64,000 nt of DNA from Manihot esculenta (taxonomy: Eukaryota; Streptophyta; Magnoliopsida; Malpighiales; Euphorbiaceae): the NCBI RefSeq assembly GCF_001659605.2, contig NC_035172.2:31981342-32045341 (forward strand). Direction: 5' to 3'. The position numbers and the translations under genes are program-made. A model generated the notes under the pieces. It was given only the letters and a program-made list of their open reading frames with translations, made no database searches and was not told the origin of the DNA. This document shows, one piece after another, positions 50,001 through 61,599 of the stretch (position 1 is its first letter; every line of letters starts with the position of its first letter).

Positions 50001-51762
50001 AGCCTGCAGTACATCCTGATTTGAATTTGAGACAGAGGAGATGGGTGGAGCTGCTGAGTGACTATGATTGCAAGATTCAGTACCATCCGGGTAAGGCGAA
50101 TGTTGTGGCAGACGCCTTAAGCTGGAAATCACTCGGTAGTTTATCCCACATATTGGCAGAGAGGAGGCCAGTGGTGAAGGAGTTTTACAAGCTCATTGAG
50201 GAAGGTCTACAGATGGAGTTATCTGGTACAGGTGCCTTGGTGGCCCAGATGAGAGTGGCACCCGTGTTTCTGGAGCAGGTGGCTCAGAAACAGCATGAGG
50301 ACCCGGAGTTAGTGAAGATTGCCAGGACTGTTCAGTCAGGCAATGACAGTGAGTTCAGATTCGACAGCAAGGGGATCCTCCGCTATGGGAGCAGACTATG
50401 TGTACCAGATGACATAGGGCTAAAAGGAGACATTATGAGAGAGGCTCATAATGCAAGATACAGCATTCACCCCGGAGCCACCAAGATGTATCAAGATCTA
50501 AAGAAGGTTTATTGGTGGCCAGCTATAAAGAAAGAAGTGGCACAGTTTGTGTCAGCCTGCGAAGTGTGTCAGAGGGTGAAGTTGGAACATCAGAAGCCAG
50601 CTGGAATGCTTAACCCGCTACCTATTCCAGAATGGAAATGGGAAAATATAGCTATGGACTTCGTAGTGGGGTTACCGGCGGCGTCCAACAGATTGGACTC
50701 CATATGGGTGATAGTGGACAGACTCACCAAATCTGCTCACTTCATTCCTGTCAGGAGTGGCTATTCTGTGGACAAGTTAGCGCAGGTGTATGTAGATGAG
50801 ATCGTCAGGCTGCATGGGGTTCCTGTTTCGATAGTGTCAGATAGAGGGCCCCAGTTCACCTCCAGATTTTGGCGGAGTCTGCAGAACGCCACGGGTACCA
50901 GGTTGGATTTCAGTACTGCCTTCCACCCCCAGACTGATGGACAGTCAGAAAGGACCATCCAGACTATCGAGGATATGCTCAGAATGTGTGTGCTGGACTT
51001 TGGCGGTTCTTGGAGGCAGCATCTACCTTTGGTGGAGTTTGCCTACAATAACAGCCATCATGCTAGCATCAGGATGGCTCCATATGAAGCTTTGTACGGA
51101 AGGAAGTGCAGATCACCTGTTTGCTGGGAGGAAGTTGGAGAAAAGGCCTTGGCAGGGCCTGAGCTAGTAGAGATCACCAGCAGGGTGGTACCCATAATCA
51201 GAGAGAGAATCAAGACTGCTGCTAGCAGACAGAAGAGCTATGCAGACGTCCGCAGAAGACAGTTAGAGTTTCAGGAGGGGGATCTGGTATTGCTCAAGGT
51301 GTCTCCAATGAAAGGAGTGGTTCGCTTTGGGAAGAAAGGTAAACTAGCCCCACGATACATCGGACCCTTTGAAATCTTGCAAAAGATTGGGAATGTGTCG
51401 TACAGGCTGGATTTACCTGCTTCAATGGAAAGAATCCATCTGGTTTTCCATGTTTCAATGTTGAGGAAGTTTGTGTCAAATCCGAGCAAGGTTCTTAGTG
51501 AGCCTGATGTGGAGGTCCAAGAGGATCTCACCTATGTTGAACAGCCAGTACGGATCATAGACACCCAGATCAGAAAGTTAAGAAACAAGGAAATCCTGAT
51601 GGTGAAAGTCCTGTGGCACCACCACAATTTGGAGGAATGCACTTGGGAGACACGGGAGTCTATGCTCCAGCAGTACCCTCATCTCTTTTAAGGTTAGATC
51701 TCTATGTATTTATGTGCTATGTATGTATGTTAGGTTTTATGACATGCTATGTGCTAGTTGAG

Positions 51763-51799
51763 GAACATTCGGGGACGAATGTTCTTAAGGGGGGGAGAA
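51763..51799 (+). other. Hairpin and polypurine tract of element A
   Basis: A perfect inverted repeat with 9-base arms GAACATTCG and CGAATGTTC around GGGA (51763-51784) is followed at once by the polypurine tract AAGGGGGGGAGAA (51787-51799) and the 3' LTR. The tract primes plus-strand DNA synthesis; the hairpin's role is unknown to me. Confidence 0.75.
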
Positions 51800-54107
51800 T
51801 GTAATACCCGGCTAGACTCCGGTATCGGAATTCCTACCGTCCGGTGGAATCTCGGATGTCGGAGGCCTCTAGTAGGGTAGAATCATGTTTTCATAAGATG
51901 TTTTAAGGTATTTCATGGTTTTAAGAAAAATGGAAATGAGTTTTTGCATGAAAACAACCTTGGAGGAAAACTCAGGTTCGGCCGCCGAACCTCAAGTTCG
52001 GCCGCCGAACATGCATGCCTTCGGGAGCGCCTTTAGGCCCCCGAAAGCATAAGTGAGGGAAGTCCAGGTTCGGCCGCCGAACCTCAAGTTCAGCCGCCGA
52101 ACATGGCATGCATGCAGAGGCACGTTCGGCCCCCGAACGTGGCCTGGCCAGCCACTATAAAAAGGTCCCTTAGCCGAAAACGGGCGAGCTTTCTCCCCAT
52201 TTCCGGCCAAGGTGAGCTCTCCGCCACCCCTCACCGATCTTGAGTCTTTTCCTTCAGATCTTTCGAGTTTTTCACTAGTTTTCATCTTATTTTGAAGATT
52301 TTTGAGTTTTGAGCAAGTTTTGGAGCTTTGAGGTTCAAGAACTCAAATCTCTTCCAACTCCAAGTTAGATCGCCTCCACCCTCGATCTTCAAGAGGTAAG
52401 AGTCGATCTCTAGCTTACTTTATGTTTTAAGCAAGTTTTATGCAAGTTCATGGGGTAGAAAATGCATGTGTAGCTTATGTTGAGCTTATGGGTTTTTGAT
52501 GTGATTTTGAACAATGTGGCTTGCAAATGTATGTTGGATGTGTTATAGATGGGGTTTTAGCTAGTTGATGCCCCTAGGAACTTGTATGCTTGTGTATGAG
52601 TGTTGTAGAATAGGTTTATGCATGTTTGGATGAGATAGGAGGCATAAATGCATAGGGGAGCTGAGTTTCTGCCATTCTGGGAGAAACCAGGTTCGGCAGC
52701 CGAAGGAACTTTCGGCTGCCGAACATGCTTGTGGAGGCAGCCTTCGGCTGCCGAAGCTTGCCCCCGAAAGGAGACTTTCGTCTCTGTCTGGGACTTTCGG
52801 CCGCCGAAGGTGCCGCCGAACATGCATGAGTTTCGCCTCTGTCTGGGAGTTTCGGCCGCCGAAGGTGCCGCCGAACCTGCCTGACTTTCGGCTCTGGAGG
52901 GACTTTCGGCCGCCGAACCTGCCGCCGAAAGTGCCCTGTCCAGCCCTTTCTTGCATGTTTTTCTATGATTATTCCATGATGTTTTAGGGGGTTTTTAGGG
53001 AATAGTTTAGAGTTATGTTCATGTATGTTTGGTCCCTCATTTGAGTCCACCTGTGTAGGTTCGGACCCGAGGAACCGAGGACCCCAGCAGTGAGTCTGTT
53101 GCCCCAGTGTCTGGTCAGAGCTATCCAGAGGTGAGTGGAATAAACCTTTATATTTTTAAACAAATTGATCTTATAGTTTGAGCACGTTCATGCATCATGA
53201 ATGCCATGCGATGAATTAGTTTGCTTGCATTAGAATTCACGAATATGTTGCATTGCATATTTTAAATGTTGATGTGGATGAACGTTGGATGATCCATAGC
53301 CCTCGATCTATGATATGACGATGTGATATGTACGATACGGAAAGTAAGACCAGTGGGACCAATTCTACGTTTGCTGGCACTATGTAAGAGAAAGACCAGG
53401 ACCCATTCTACGTTCTGGCACAGTTGGACCATGTTATGTTATGCTATGTAAGGGAAAGACCAGGACCCATTCTACGTTCTGGCACAGTTGGACCATGTAG
53501 AGGGCTATTGGTGACAGGTTCATCCTTGATATGATTAGCTGTGATGTGATGCATTCCATGATATCATATGTTTTTAAATGTTTTATTATTCTGCTCACTG
53601 GGCTCTAGTAGCTCACCCCACTCCCATTTCCCCAGGATTGCAGGTACAGGGTAGACCAGGAGGTTTACAAGAGTAATGAAGTCTGGTATATGTAATAGAT
53701 AGTGTGGACATGATAAATGTATTAATATTATGTAAAAGTACAGTTTCAGTCATGTAATGATATTAAGGATTAGATATTGTGCTTGACATTGTGTATGAGG
53801 TATCCCTTTTGTTATATGATCATAAATGTTTTATAATGTTCATGAAAGCCAACTCATCTTATGATGTATCGCCCATTGGGGCATTGATGAGATCCCACAG
53901 AGGGGTCATGATTATGATTATGAGTATGTTCAGGTTGAGTTTGGCTTATGAGTGAAAGAAAAGTTTTAAATTTTTTATGTATGTTGTTGATCATGTATGG
54001 GATTAAACAAGTTTTCAGGATGAATGTCAGGCTTGCTACGGGTCTTGGCGGCCTTAAGCCGACCCGGATCCTAGCACCGGTAGCGGTCCGATTTTCGGGT
54101 CGTTACA
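51800..54107 (+). repeat. 3' LTR of element A
   Basis: The 2308-bp LTR runs from TGTAATACCCGGC to TCGGGTCGTTACA. Compared with the 5' copy it has an extra 20-bp palindrome unit near 51985-52006 and lacks the MITE. Arrays of TTCGGC-N-GCCGAA, the TATA box (about 52156) and GACCCATTCTACGT repeats are all present. Confidence 0.9.
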
Positions 54108-54664
54108 GATGGATTAGCTTCCAAATCATAAATCAATTAACTCACAACACAATCCAAAACTGGAATGACAAATGAATCAAAATTACCACACTAAAAGTAT
54201 AATATAAATCAATTGTGGCTTTCAAATCTTTAAAAGCAAATCCTTTTTCAACCCCTAAATTGAGGAGATCCATAATTTGCGATTTATAAATTCAATATCC
54301 ATATTCAAAAGAAAATCAAATCTAGAATCTACCTATAACTACATGTGAACATCATACCAAATGTTCCACAAAAATAATGCTCACAAGGAGCCTCAGGTGC
54401 TAGTGATGGAGAGGAGGAAACAAACGTGCAACTATGAAAAGAATGAAGGAGCTATCGCAATATGGTGTGATGGGGCTATTGACGCATGGTATGAAGAGAA
54501 AGAGGCTGGCTGGACTCAATTTGGTGAAGGGAAAGGCTGGGTGGCCGGTGATGTAATTGGATGTGGGGGTGGTGTTGTTGCTGTTTAATGTAATGATTGT
54601 TGGAATAGGAAGAAAAGGTTTAGGAGCTTGAGGAAGAAAATAAAACTAATAAATATAGGTAATT
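54108..54664. other. Remaining interior of the Mutator-like element
   Basis: AT-rich DNA lies between element A's 3' LTR and the right inverted repeat. A 75-codon reading frame (54361-54588, plus strand, rich in Gly, Trp and Glu) shows no family I recognise, and I do not call it a gene. Confidence 0.4.
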
Positions 54665-55089
54665 TGATCATTTTGTGGTCCTTTAACGGCAGATTTGAGA
54701 AAAATTAAATGAAAGGACTAAACTATTAACGGAGTTAAAGATAAAAAAATATTTTAATAGGTTTTTAAAAATATAGGAACTGACTTGTAAATAATGGTAA
54801 TATTTAGGAACTAAATTATAAACTTCTCTATATTATATATCTGCAACTTGTAGCATAGTATCTTTATCAATATGGAGAAAATAAGTATTGAATTCTAATC
54901 ATCTAGAGTCAATGCAATGTCATTTGCCAATCAAGTTAACGGTGGTAGACCTTTTTTTATTTTTTCCGAGATCACTGATGGAGTTTGTATCATTCTTTGA
55001 TAATAGTGTATACAATATTTTATATTGTTTGTATCTTTCTAATTTGTTATTCACAAATTCTCATTTACATTAAGGTGTTCAAATTAATT

Positions 55090-55121
55090 TATATATATAT
55101 TTATATATATATATATATATT
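55090..55121. repeat. AT dinucleotide repeat
   Basis: TA/AT repeats with one TTT interruption, in spacer DNA. Confidence 0.85.
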
Positions 55122-55194
55122 TAAATTAAATTTATTATTACTGCAAATCAAAAGACAAAACATCAACAACAAAATAAGATAGTAGAATAGATCA

Positions 55195-56100
55195 ATTCAT
55201 AGGACTTAACAAAGAAGGTGAGGTCTGGGCCAAAGTATGAGCAACTTTATTCGTAGATCTCCTAACACTCTTAAATGAGACAATACGAATCTCAGATATA
55301 AGAGATTTACAATCACGGGTTACCATATCAAGAGAAGATAACAAAGCTGAATCAGGGCAACAACCATCATTGATGCATCAAACTCTATAATAGATATCTG
55401 CCAGCTATTATTCTTAATCGAAGATAAAGTATTACGAACACCTATAACTTTAGAAACTGCAGGAGAAAAAGTACTAAGAACCACCAAAGAGCACGCTGCA
55501 ATAAAGCATCTAGCAGAGTCTCGCGCAACCATCCTAATTCCTGTATGCGTGCCATTTACATTCGTAGCAATATCTACGTTTATTTGAAGAGACTCATTTG
55601 GAGGGTAGACCAATGCACAACAGCAATCGATGAAGGACTTGAATGCACATGCAATAACACTTTGACAGATCGCCAAGACTCCAAGAATTTCGAAGCATAT
55701 CGTGCAATAAGAATAGGATAACTAACAATTGAATCCCAAACCTTCATGTTTTATGAAATCATAAATTTTAACAAACAATAAAAAGGAGAGCACAATCGTT
55801 TAACAATAACCAAGAAAAATATACAAACAACCACTACACACTGACTAGGAAGAACCCAAAATATAACCGATAGATGTGAATTCCCAATAATGACGAGTAT
55901 GAGTGCATTCAACTAAAATATGAGACACAGACTCTTTCCCCATATGATACATAAGACACTAACGATCAATATCAACCCCTTTGAACAACGAGGCTGTAAC
56001 AGTAGGGAGCACACCATGAATAACTCGTCAAACTAGATTTTAAACTTTACCAGACACCTTAATCAACCAAATCTTCCTCTAAAGAGATTGAGGCACTGAA
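55195..56100 (-). pseudogene. LINE 3' end: zinc-binding RT tail and RNase H domain
   Basis: On the minus strand, about 56100-55840 translates to a zf-RVT-like segment (WLIKVSGKV, GVLPTVTASL, CLMYHMGKESVSHILVEC) broken by stops. Then 55640-55330 is an RNase H-like domain (LQINVDIATN, TGIRMVARDSARCFIAACS, IIEFDASM). After a frameshift, 55310-55205 continues (DCKSLISEIRIVSFKSVRRS, NKVAHTLAQ). This is the normal domain order at the end of a plant LINE ORF2. The reverse transcriptase and endonuclease are absent, so the copy is 5'-truncated and dead. Confidence 0.75.
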
Positions 56101-56104
56101 GAAA

Positions 56105-56585
56105 TGTGGAGCGCACTGTGGGAAGGATTCCCACATTGTTTACAAATGAAATTGAAACTAAATATATATTAGCTAAGCTATAAACTACTAAATAACTTGA
56201 GTTAACCATTTTGAGCCAAATGAAAAGTAGGCTCAAAAGTTATTTGAGTCAGTTTGGGTCAAGCTGTTACAATTGGTATTAGAGCCACCTTGGGTCAGAA
56301 AGTTGTGCAGAGCTGGTGGGCCTGTGAAGAAAGCGCTACTTGTACGGGATGAGGTAAAGTCGCCCGAGGCACTAGCGAACCGTAATACCCGAGCGTTCGA
56401 TCCTGGTGTAGCAATTATAATCAAATTCAGCTCAGCAAGATTGCAACAAGGACGTTGCAAAATTTAGTGGGAGATAGTTATGGAGCCCACTGTGGGAAGG
56501 ATTCCCATATCGTTTGCAAATGAAATTGAAATTGAATATAAATTAGCTAAGTTATAAACTACTAAATAAATTGTTTTAATCTATT
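56105..56585 (+). mobile_element. TRIM-like mini LTR retrotransposon, 3' LTR decayed
   Basis: A 167-bp 5' LTR (56105-56271, TGTGGAGC..GTTACA) is followed two bases later by TGGTATTAGAGCC (56274-56286), a primer-binding site with one mismatch to initiator methionine tRNA. A non-coding interior of about 190 bases ends in purine-rich AGTGGGAGATAG. A second LTR copy starts at 56479 (TATGGAGCCC, TG mutated to TA). It matches the first for about 100 bases and then fades near 56585. There is no coding capacity, as expected of TRIMs, which borrow proteins from other elements. Confidence 0.7.
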
Positions 56586-57435
56586 ATAAAAAAAATATGT
56601 ACATTCTTTACAGAATGCACCAAACGACGTCGAACAAAATAGCCAGCTTCAGCCTCACTCAATTATACCAATCTATTCAAAAAAAAAAAAAAACCATACC
56701 AATCTATCACACTACAAAAAAATAGAGATTTAACAACCATTTTTTTGGTCGCTAAATGACATAAATTGGTCGCTATTTGTGAATTAGCAACCAATTTACG
56801 ACTAAAATAATTAGTCGAAATATGGCCAGTTGCTATAGAATTAGCGACCAATTTGGATTTGGTCGCTAATATTATAACCAATCAGCGACGAAAAAGCTGT
56901 TGCTATTTGGGTGCCGAAATAAGATGCCACTTCAAATTCCGGTCGCTAACTTTATCGCGAATTGGTCGCTAATTGTTACAAAAGGGTCGCTAAAATTTGT
57001 TTAAATGGTTGATATGGTTCGATTGGTGATACTGTCGCAAAATGGTCGCTATGATGTACACGCTAATTGCAGTCAAATTTGTCGTTATTTTGGTTGCTAT
57101 TTTGTCGCGGAATTGTCGTTAAACTAATTTATCAATATTTGTTACGTAATATATTCATAAACCTATTGTAACAACAATATGTAAACATATATTTTCAATC
57201 CACAGTTCTTCAATCTAAAACAATATGTATAAAATAAAACCTGTTATAATAGTACACATTTCAATCCACCATTGTGCAATCTAAAATAGCAAAAACAATA
57301 ATATTGTCTAGTAATAAAAGTTTAAATGCTAAAAAATACACAATAAATATAAATAGTACCATACGAAGTTAAAGTATTTAAAAAGTGCTGATAGTTTAAT
57401 GTAGTTTAATAACATACTTAGAACCAATGTCAGAC

Positions 57436-59292
57436 TAGGAGTGAGTCTCATCCTGTTCTATGTGTGAAGTATCAGAAGATCCATGAGCTGGATGGATATC
57501 AGATGATGATGGCATCGATGAAGAAGCATGTTGTCCCGTCCTTGATGCCCGTAGTTCTTCACTCATTTCAGCTAACATGCAATTTTGTTCCTCCACGATT
57601 TTTTGCAAAGAATTATACTTATCTTCCATATTCTTCTTTCATTCTGGTGATTGGGATGCTGACATATTTGTTGATGTATCCCCTGATCCTGACTGGGAGA
57701 AGGTAGAGGACGTAGCACTGCCTAGCCCATAAACTTGACTTCTTTTCCACCCTCCTGCTGCTTGAATGAACAACTCATTGTCATCAGTAGCTGCTCCAAC
57801 TCCTTCTATATCTGAGGTCACATGTTGGCTCACCTATTGTTCTTTTAATTTTAAATAATTTTCCTGGAAAATCACATATAAACAATATTGGTTATTTATG
57901 GATATTTATTTATTTACTTGATCCCATAAGTTAACTTAAAAAAATGTCTTTAAAAGAGCAACAATACACACATGTTATTCATATAACAATATTCTTTTAC
58001 CTTCAATTAAGATATAATATCTACAAAAATCACTCAATCTCAATTTCTACAATACAAGTACAAAGACTTCATATGTAATTCTTAGTATAAATGTAATTTA
58101 AATAATTCTTATTTAGTTAGAAACTTACATAAACAATCTCAACTCGTTTATCAATAAATTTGGTGCAGTCACTCTTCTTTGTATGGGTATGAAGAAACAG
58201 CTCAGCTGTTGTTGAAGGAAAATTGTTTGTGGATGCATTTTGCATGCGCTTTGCATGCTCCTCATGTATGATGGACCCACCTGTATGCTTAGAAGGACCA
58301 GCTCCTTCACCCCCCTTTTCAGTTAGGCGGTTCTTCAAGTACTTCATCGACTTTGCCACAAATTTTGGAGTGCTTCAATCTAAGTTCTATTTGTCCCAAA
58401 CTTCAACTGATATATAAGCACTCCTTTTCTTTTTCTTCTTTTCATTACTGAGGAAGTCTTTGTACCGAGTTGCTGCTTTTTTATTCCAAGCTTTTCTCAA
58501 TATAGCATCACTTTCACCATTCCAATAAAACTCTTTCTGTAAATTTATTTAAAAAAATACACATAATGCAATATAGGTTATAAGACATATAATGTTTGCT
58601 AGAATGCATAATAAATAAACTTTTTAATATACCTAAAACTCTTTAAAATAAAAATTTTTTGTGGATTGTGGGATATTCTTCCATGAAAAACCCTCCTCAA
58701 CATCATATTGTTGAAAAATTGTTGTGCATGCACTAGATGTCTTCTCAGATGGCACAACACTATAATAATTTAATAATAACAACATAATTTATAAGTAATC
58801 AATATAAATAAAATAAATTAGACATATATATATATATATACTTGCAAAAGGTAAGTACTATTAATATACTTACTTTCCACTTGCATTCACATAACAATAA
58901 GTCCTAGCCGCATGCACTGAGGCTGTAGATGAGTGATCTCCTATGATTAGTGCAGCTCTACTAGCACCTGAACCAGAAATAGAACTCGAAGAGGTTGCTG
59001 GAAAGGTTGCAGGGATTGCTGGACGGGTTATTGGGGTTGATGGATCAAGTGAAGGGGTTGTCGAAGTAGGTGCAGGGGCAATGAGAGTATGTGTAAGTGC
59101 TATAGAGGCTATTGGAGTTGCCGAACGGGCTATAGGGACTGCTGGATTATGTACAAGTGTTGTAGGGGCTTGTGGAGTAGATGTAGGGGTTGAAGTGCCT
59201 CGACCACGATCTAATGCTTCACTTCGACCTCGACCTGATTGAACACTACGGTCAACATTACATATGTCTTGTTTGCCTTTACCCCTTGCCAT
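57436..59292 (-). pseudogene. CACTA TnpA-like protein (Transposase_24 domain), broken
   Basis: It can be read as at least four exons on the minus strand: about 59292-58873 (MARGKGKQDICN, then a Pro/Thr/Ala-rich low-complexity part), 58762-58640, 58541-58127 and 57850-57436. The third exon holds the Transposase_24-like core (AWNKKAATRYKDFLSNEKKK, SAYISVEVWDK, RLTEKGGEGAGPSKHTGGS, ELFLHTHTK, FIDKRVEIVY). The last exon ends in a coiled-coil-like segment (EDKYNSLQKIVEEQNCMLAE). In-frame stops occur after VWDK and NLD in the core, before VSQHVTSD and after SQSPE. Such proteins bind the subterminal repeats. Exon borders are approximate. Confidence 0.65.
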
Positions 59293-59411
59293 AACTGTAA
59301 AAAAAAAAAAAAAAAAAATTGGAGATTAGTATATTAAAGGAATCAAACACAGTAAACAATTCTAATAATAAGAATAAAGGTAGGAAAGTTTACTATGCAG
59401 TTTGGAATTTT

Positions 59412-61547
59412 CTAATCTATGTCATTTTCATTGTTGTCTGAACTAGAATAAATATATGTCTCTTCATCTTCATCTTCTACCACTTCATTAATATCCACTT
59501 CACCACCCTCTGGATTATTTAATGCATCAGGTAATCCCTCTTCATTTAAGGCTACTGGAATCAAAGTTGTATTATCTTCTTGATATGCAACTGCAATTGA
59601 AGCATTTAAAGGTGTAGCAATATTCGATAATTCGATGACTGGCCTAGCCTTAATTTGTATCACAGATTGCCAATCAGTCTTTGCCCATCTCAACGATGGA
59701 TATGGAACAAAATAAACTTTTTGTGCTTGGCTTGCCAAAATAAATGGCTCATACTTATGAAATCTCCTTCTTTGATTAACATCCACAATATTATACCTCT
59801 GATGAATTTGCATTCCGACATTCAATGTGGGATCAAACCATTCACAGTGAAATAAAATTGTCTGCTTGATAGGCAAAGCCGAATACTCTAATTCCAAAAC
59901 CTCTATCAATTCAGAGTATTTCATTAATCTTTTAAACCATCCACATGTCTTACTAATACTAGCATTAACAACATCTGAACCTGGATCTGTCACTCTCATT
60001 AATCCAAGACTCTCTATCTCATTCAAAATTTTCTCTCCTATCTTTATCGGAGGTGCATATTCAGTTATTACTGTATTTTTTCTAAACCGTGATTTATTCT
60101 TTCTCCATGGATGATCATGCTTCAAATATTTGCAATGATTATCAAACCAACATTGTTTGCCACCTCTTGGAAAAGTAAATGTATCAGTCTTATCCATACA
60201 ATATGGGCATGCAAGCCTTCCTGCAGTGCTCCAACCAGAAAGCATAGCAAAAGCAGAAAAGTCACTAATGGTCCACAACAAAGCTGCCCGCATGAGAAAA
60301 TTTTGCTTCTTATCTACATCATATGTCTCAACACCTACATTCCATAATCGTTTCAATTCTTCGATTAAAGGTTGTAAGAATACATCAATTTTAAACTTGG
60401 GATTGTTTGGGCCTGGAACTACAACATTGAGGAATATATATTCTGACTTCGTGCACAACCATGGTGGAAGATTATACGGCGTCAAAATGATAGGCCAAGA
60501 TGAGTACTGTTGGTCGGATTGCCCAAATGGCTGAAACCCATCAGTACACAATCCAAGCATTGCATTTCTTATCTCTAAACTAAATGATGGGAAACATGCA
60601 TTGAAGTGCTTCCACGCAGGAGAATCAGAGGGATGACGCATAACTCCTTCCTCATGTGCATGTTCAGCGTGCCATCTCATATGGGGTGTTGTGGCATCAG
60701 ATGCATAAAGTCGTTATAACCTTGGAGTAAGAGGAAAGTAATACATCTTCTTATACGGTTTCTCAACAACTCGCTTAGTCGAGTTGTTTATCATTCGTTT
60801 ATATCTAGGAAGTTGGCAAAACTTGCATTCCCGTGACTCACTATCAACAGACCAATATATCATGCAATTGTTTCTACAACAGTCAATCTTCTGCACTGGA
60901 AGACCCAAGCCCTCAATCAACTTTTTTGTTCTATAAAAATTTTCAAGAAGCACATTATCTTCAGGCAGAACTTCTTTCACAAACTCGATAATTTGATCGA
61001 AACATCTCACAGAGATATGATGTTCCGCTTTCATGTTCATCATACGTGCCACGACAGATAATTTTGTGTGCTCATTGTACCCTGGCCATAACTCTTCATT
61101 TGCTGCCCGTAACATTTCATATAGCTTTTGTGCTTCTGCATTTGGTGCCTCCTCCATGTATTCAGTTTGAGGAGGCATACCAAACCCTTCAAGTACCATT
61201 TCGTGGTATCGACCGTTATCCTCGACTTGGAATTCATTTTCCATAATGGTATCAAACAATTGCACACTTGTGGTTCCTCCAACATCCCAAGATTCACCAT
61301 GCGATGTCCACCTATAGTAATTAGAGACGAATCCATTTTTCATCACATGGTATCGTACATTGTCCACAGGCAGGAATTTACGATTCGAACATCTTCTCAT
61401 ACTACACGGGCATCTTATATTCATACCATCCATACGTTCAGGATGAGTTAAAGCAAACTGTATGAACTCCTCTAAACCGTTTAAAAGTTTAATATTCAAC
61501 AACCCATCCTTAAGTCTATTATACATCCACAGTCGATTGGCATTCAT
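59412..61547 (-). pseudogene. CACTA TnpD/TNP2-like transposase, nonsense and internal deletion
   Basis: The frame starts with ATG at 61547 (MNANRLWMYNRL), an N-terminal transposase-associated domain with CPCSMRRCSN. The TNP2 transposase core follows (HMRWHAEHAHEEGVMRHPSD, LGLCTDGFQPFGQS, AFAMLSGWSTAGRLACPYC, KHDHPWRKNK). A DUF4216-like region (LFHCEWFDPTLNVGMQI, EPFILASQAQKVYFV) and an acidic tail end at 59412. A TAA at 60714-60716 interrupts the frame just before RLYASDATTPH, where relatives have Gln (CAA). The whole is about 711 codons. The stretch expected between the TNP2 core and DUF4216 (rest of the core plus DUF4218) seems to be missing, which suggests an internal deletion. The enzyme would cut and paste CACTA ends. 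Confidence 0.78.
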
Positions 61548-61599
61548 TTTCCTATACAAGATATATAGTTTAAAGTAAAATATCAATATTAAAATCACA

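Larger units (their letters stand above)
36686..51691 (+). pseudogene. Element A gag-pol polyprotein, disrupted
   Basis: Coding segments are 36686-36978 and 47015-51691, separated by element B plus its TCGGG duplication. Their sum is ten bases short of 1660 codons. Order: gag domain, CCHC knuckle [14 protein letters not shown] (about 48063), aspartic protease [11 protein letters not shown] (about 48345), reverse transcriptase with [13 protein letters not shown] (about 49345), RNase H, integrase, and a C-terminal chromodomain (about 51520-51690). The integrase D, D, E codons are at 50717, 50840 and 50948; the last two are 35 residues apart. A 10-bp deletion near 50020 shifts the frame inside RNase H. 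In gag-C the first cysteine motif reads CQKYGRPH where element B has CQRCGRPH. The chromodomain ending and overall order place it in the Tekay/Del chromoviruses. Confidence 0.9.
33344..54107 (+). mobile_element. Element A: Tekay-type chromovirus (Ty3/Gypsy), interrupted
   Basis: Plus-strand order is 5' LTR 33344-36417, PBS 36421, gag-pol 36686-51691, polypurine tract 51787-51799, 3' LTR 51800-54107. Element B (36979-47009) splits the gag gene and a MITE (35502-36278) splits the 5' LTR. The two LTRs share the same subfamily sequence but differ by a 20-bp indel and about ten substitutions in the first 500 bases, so A is older than B. The flanking pentamers ACTAA (left) and GATGG (right) do not match, so one flank has been altered or recombined. 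Confidence 0.9.
30121..54828. mobile_element. Mutator-like TIR pair enclosing the nested retrotransposon block
   Basis: About 130-160 bases at the left (30125-30290) are the inverted complement of the right end (54665-54828). Shared blocks include TTTATAATTTA, CATTATTTACAAGTCA, AACCTATTAAAA and TCTTTAACTC. A 10-bp TATATTATAT occurs outside both ends (30111-30120 and 54829-54838) as a candidate target duplication, but it is AT-only and a few bases off the exact end. The repeats resemble the MITE at 7284-8195. I infer one Mutator-like element, originally a few kb or less, that carried receptor-kinase fragments and was later expanded by LTR retrotransposons. Two unrelated elements of one family lying in opposite orientation is the alternative. 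Confidence 0.55.

Noticed and set aside
53948..54588. Short plus-strand frames at the end of element A and beyond
   Set aside because: The first is LTR sequence; the second (54361-54588) has no homology that I can name and no supporting signals.
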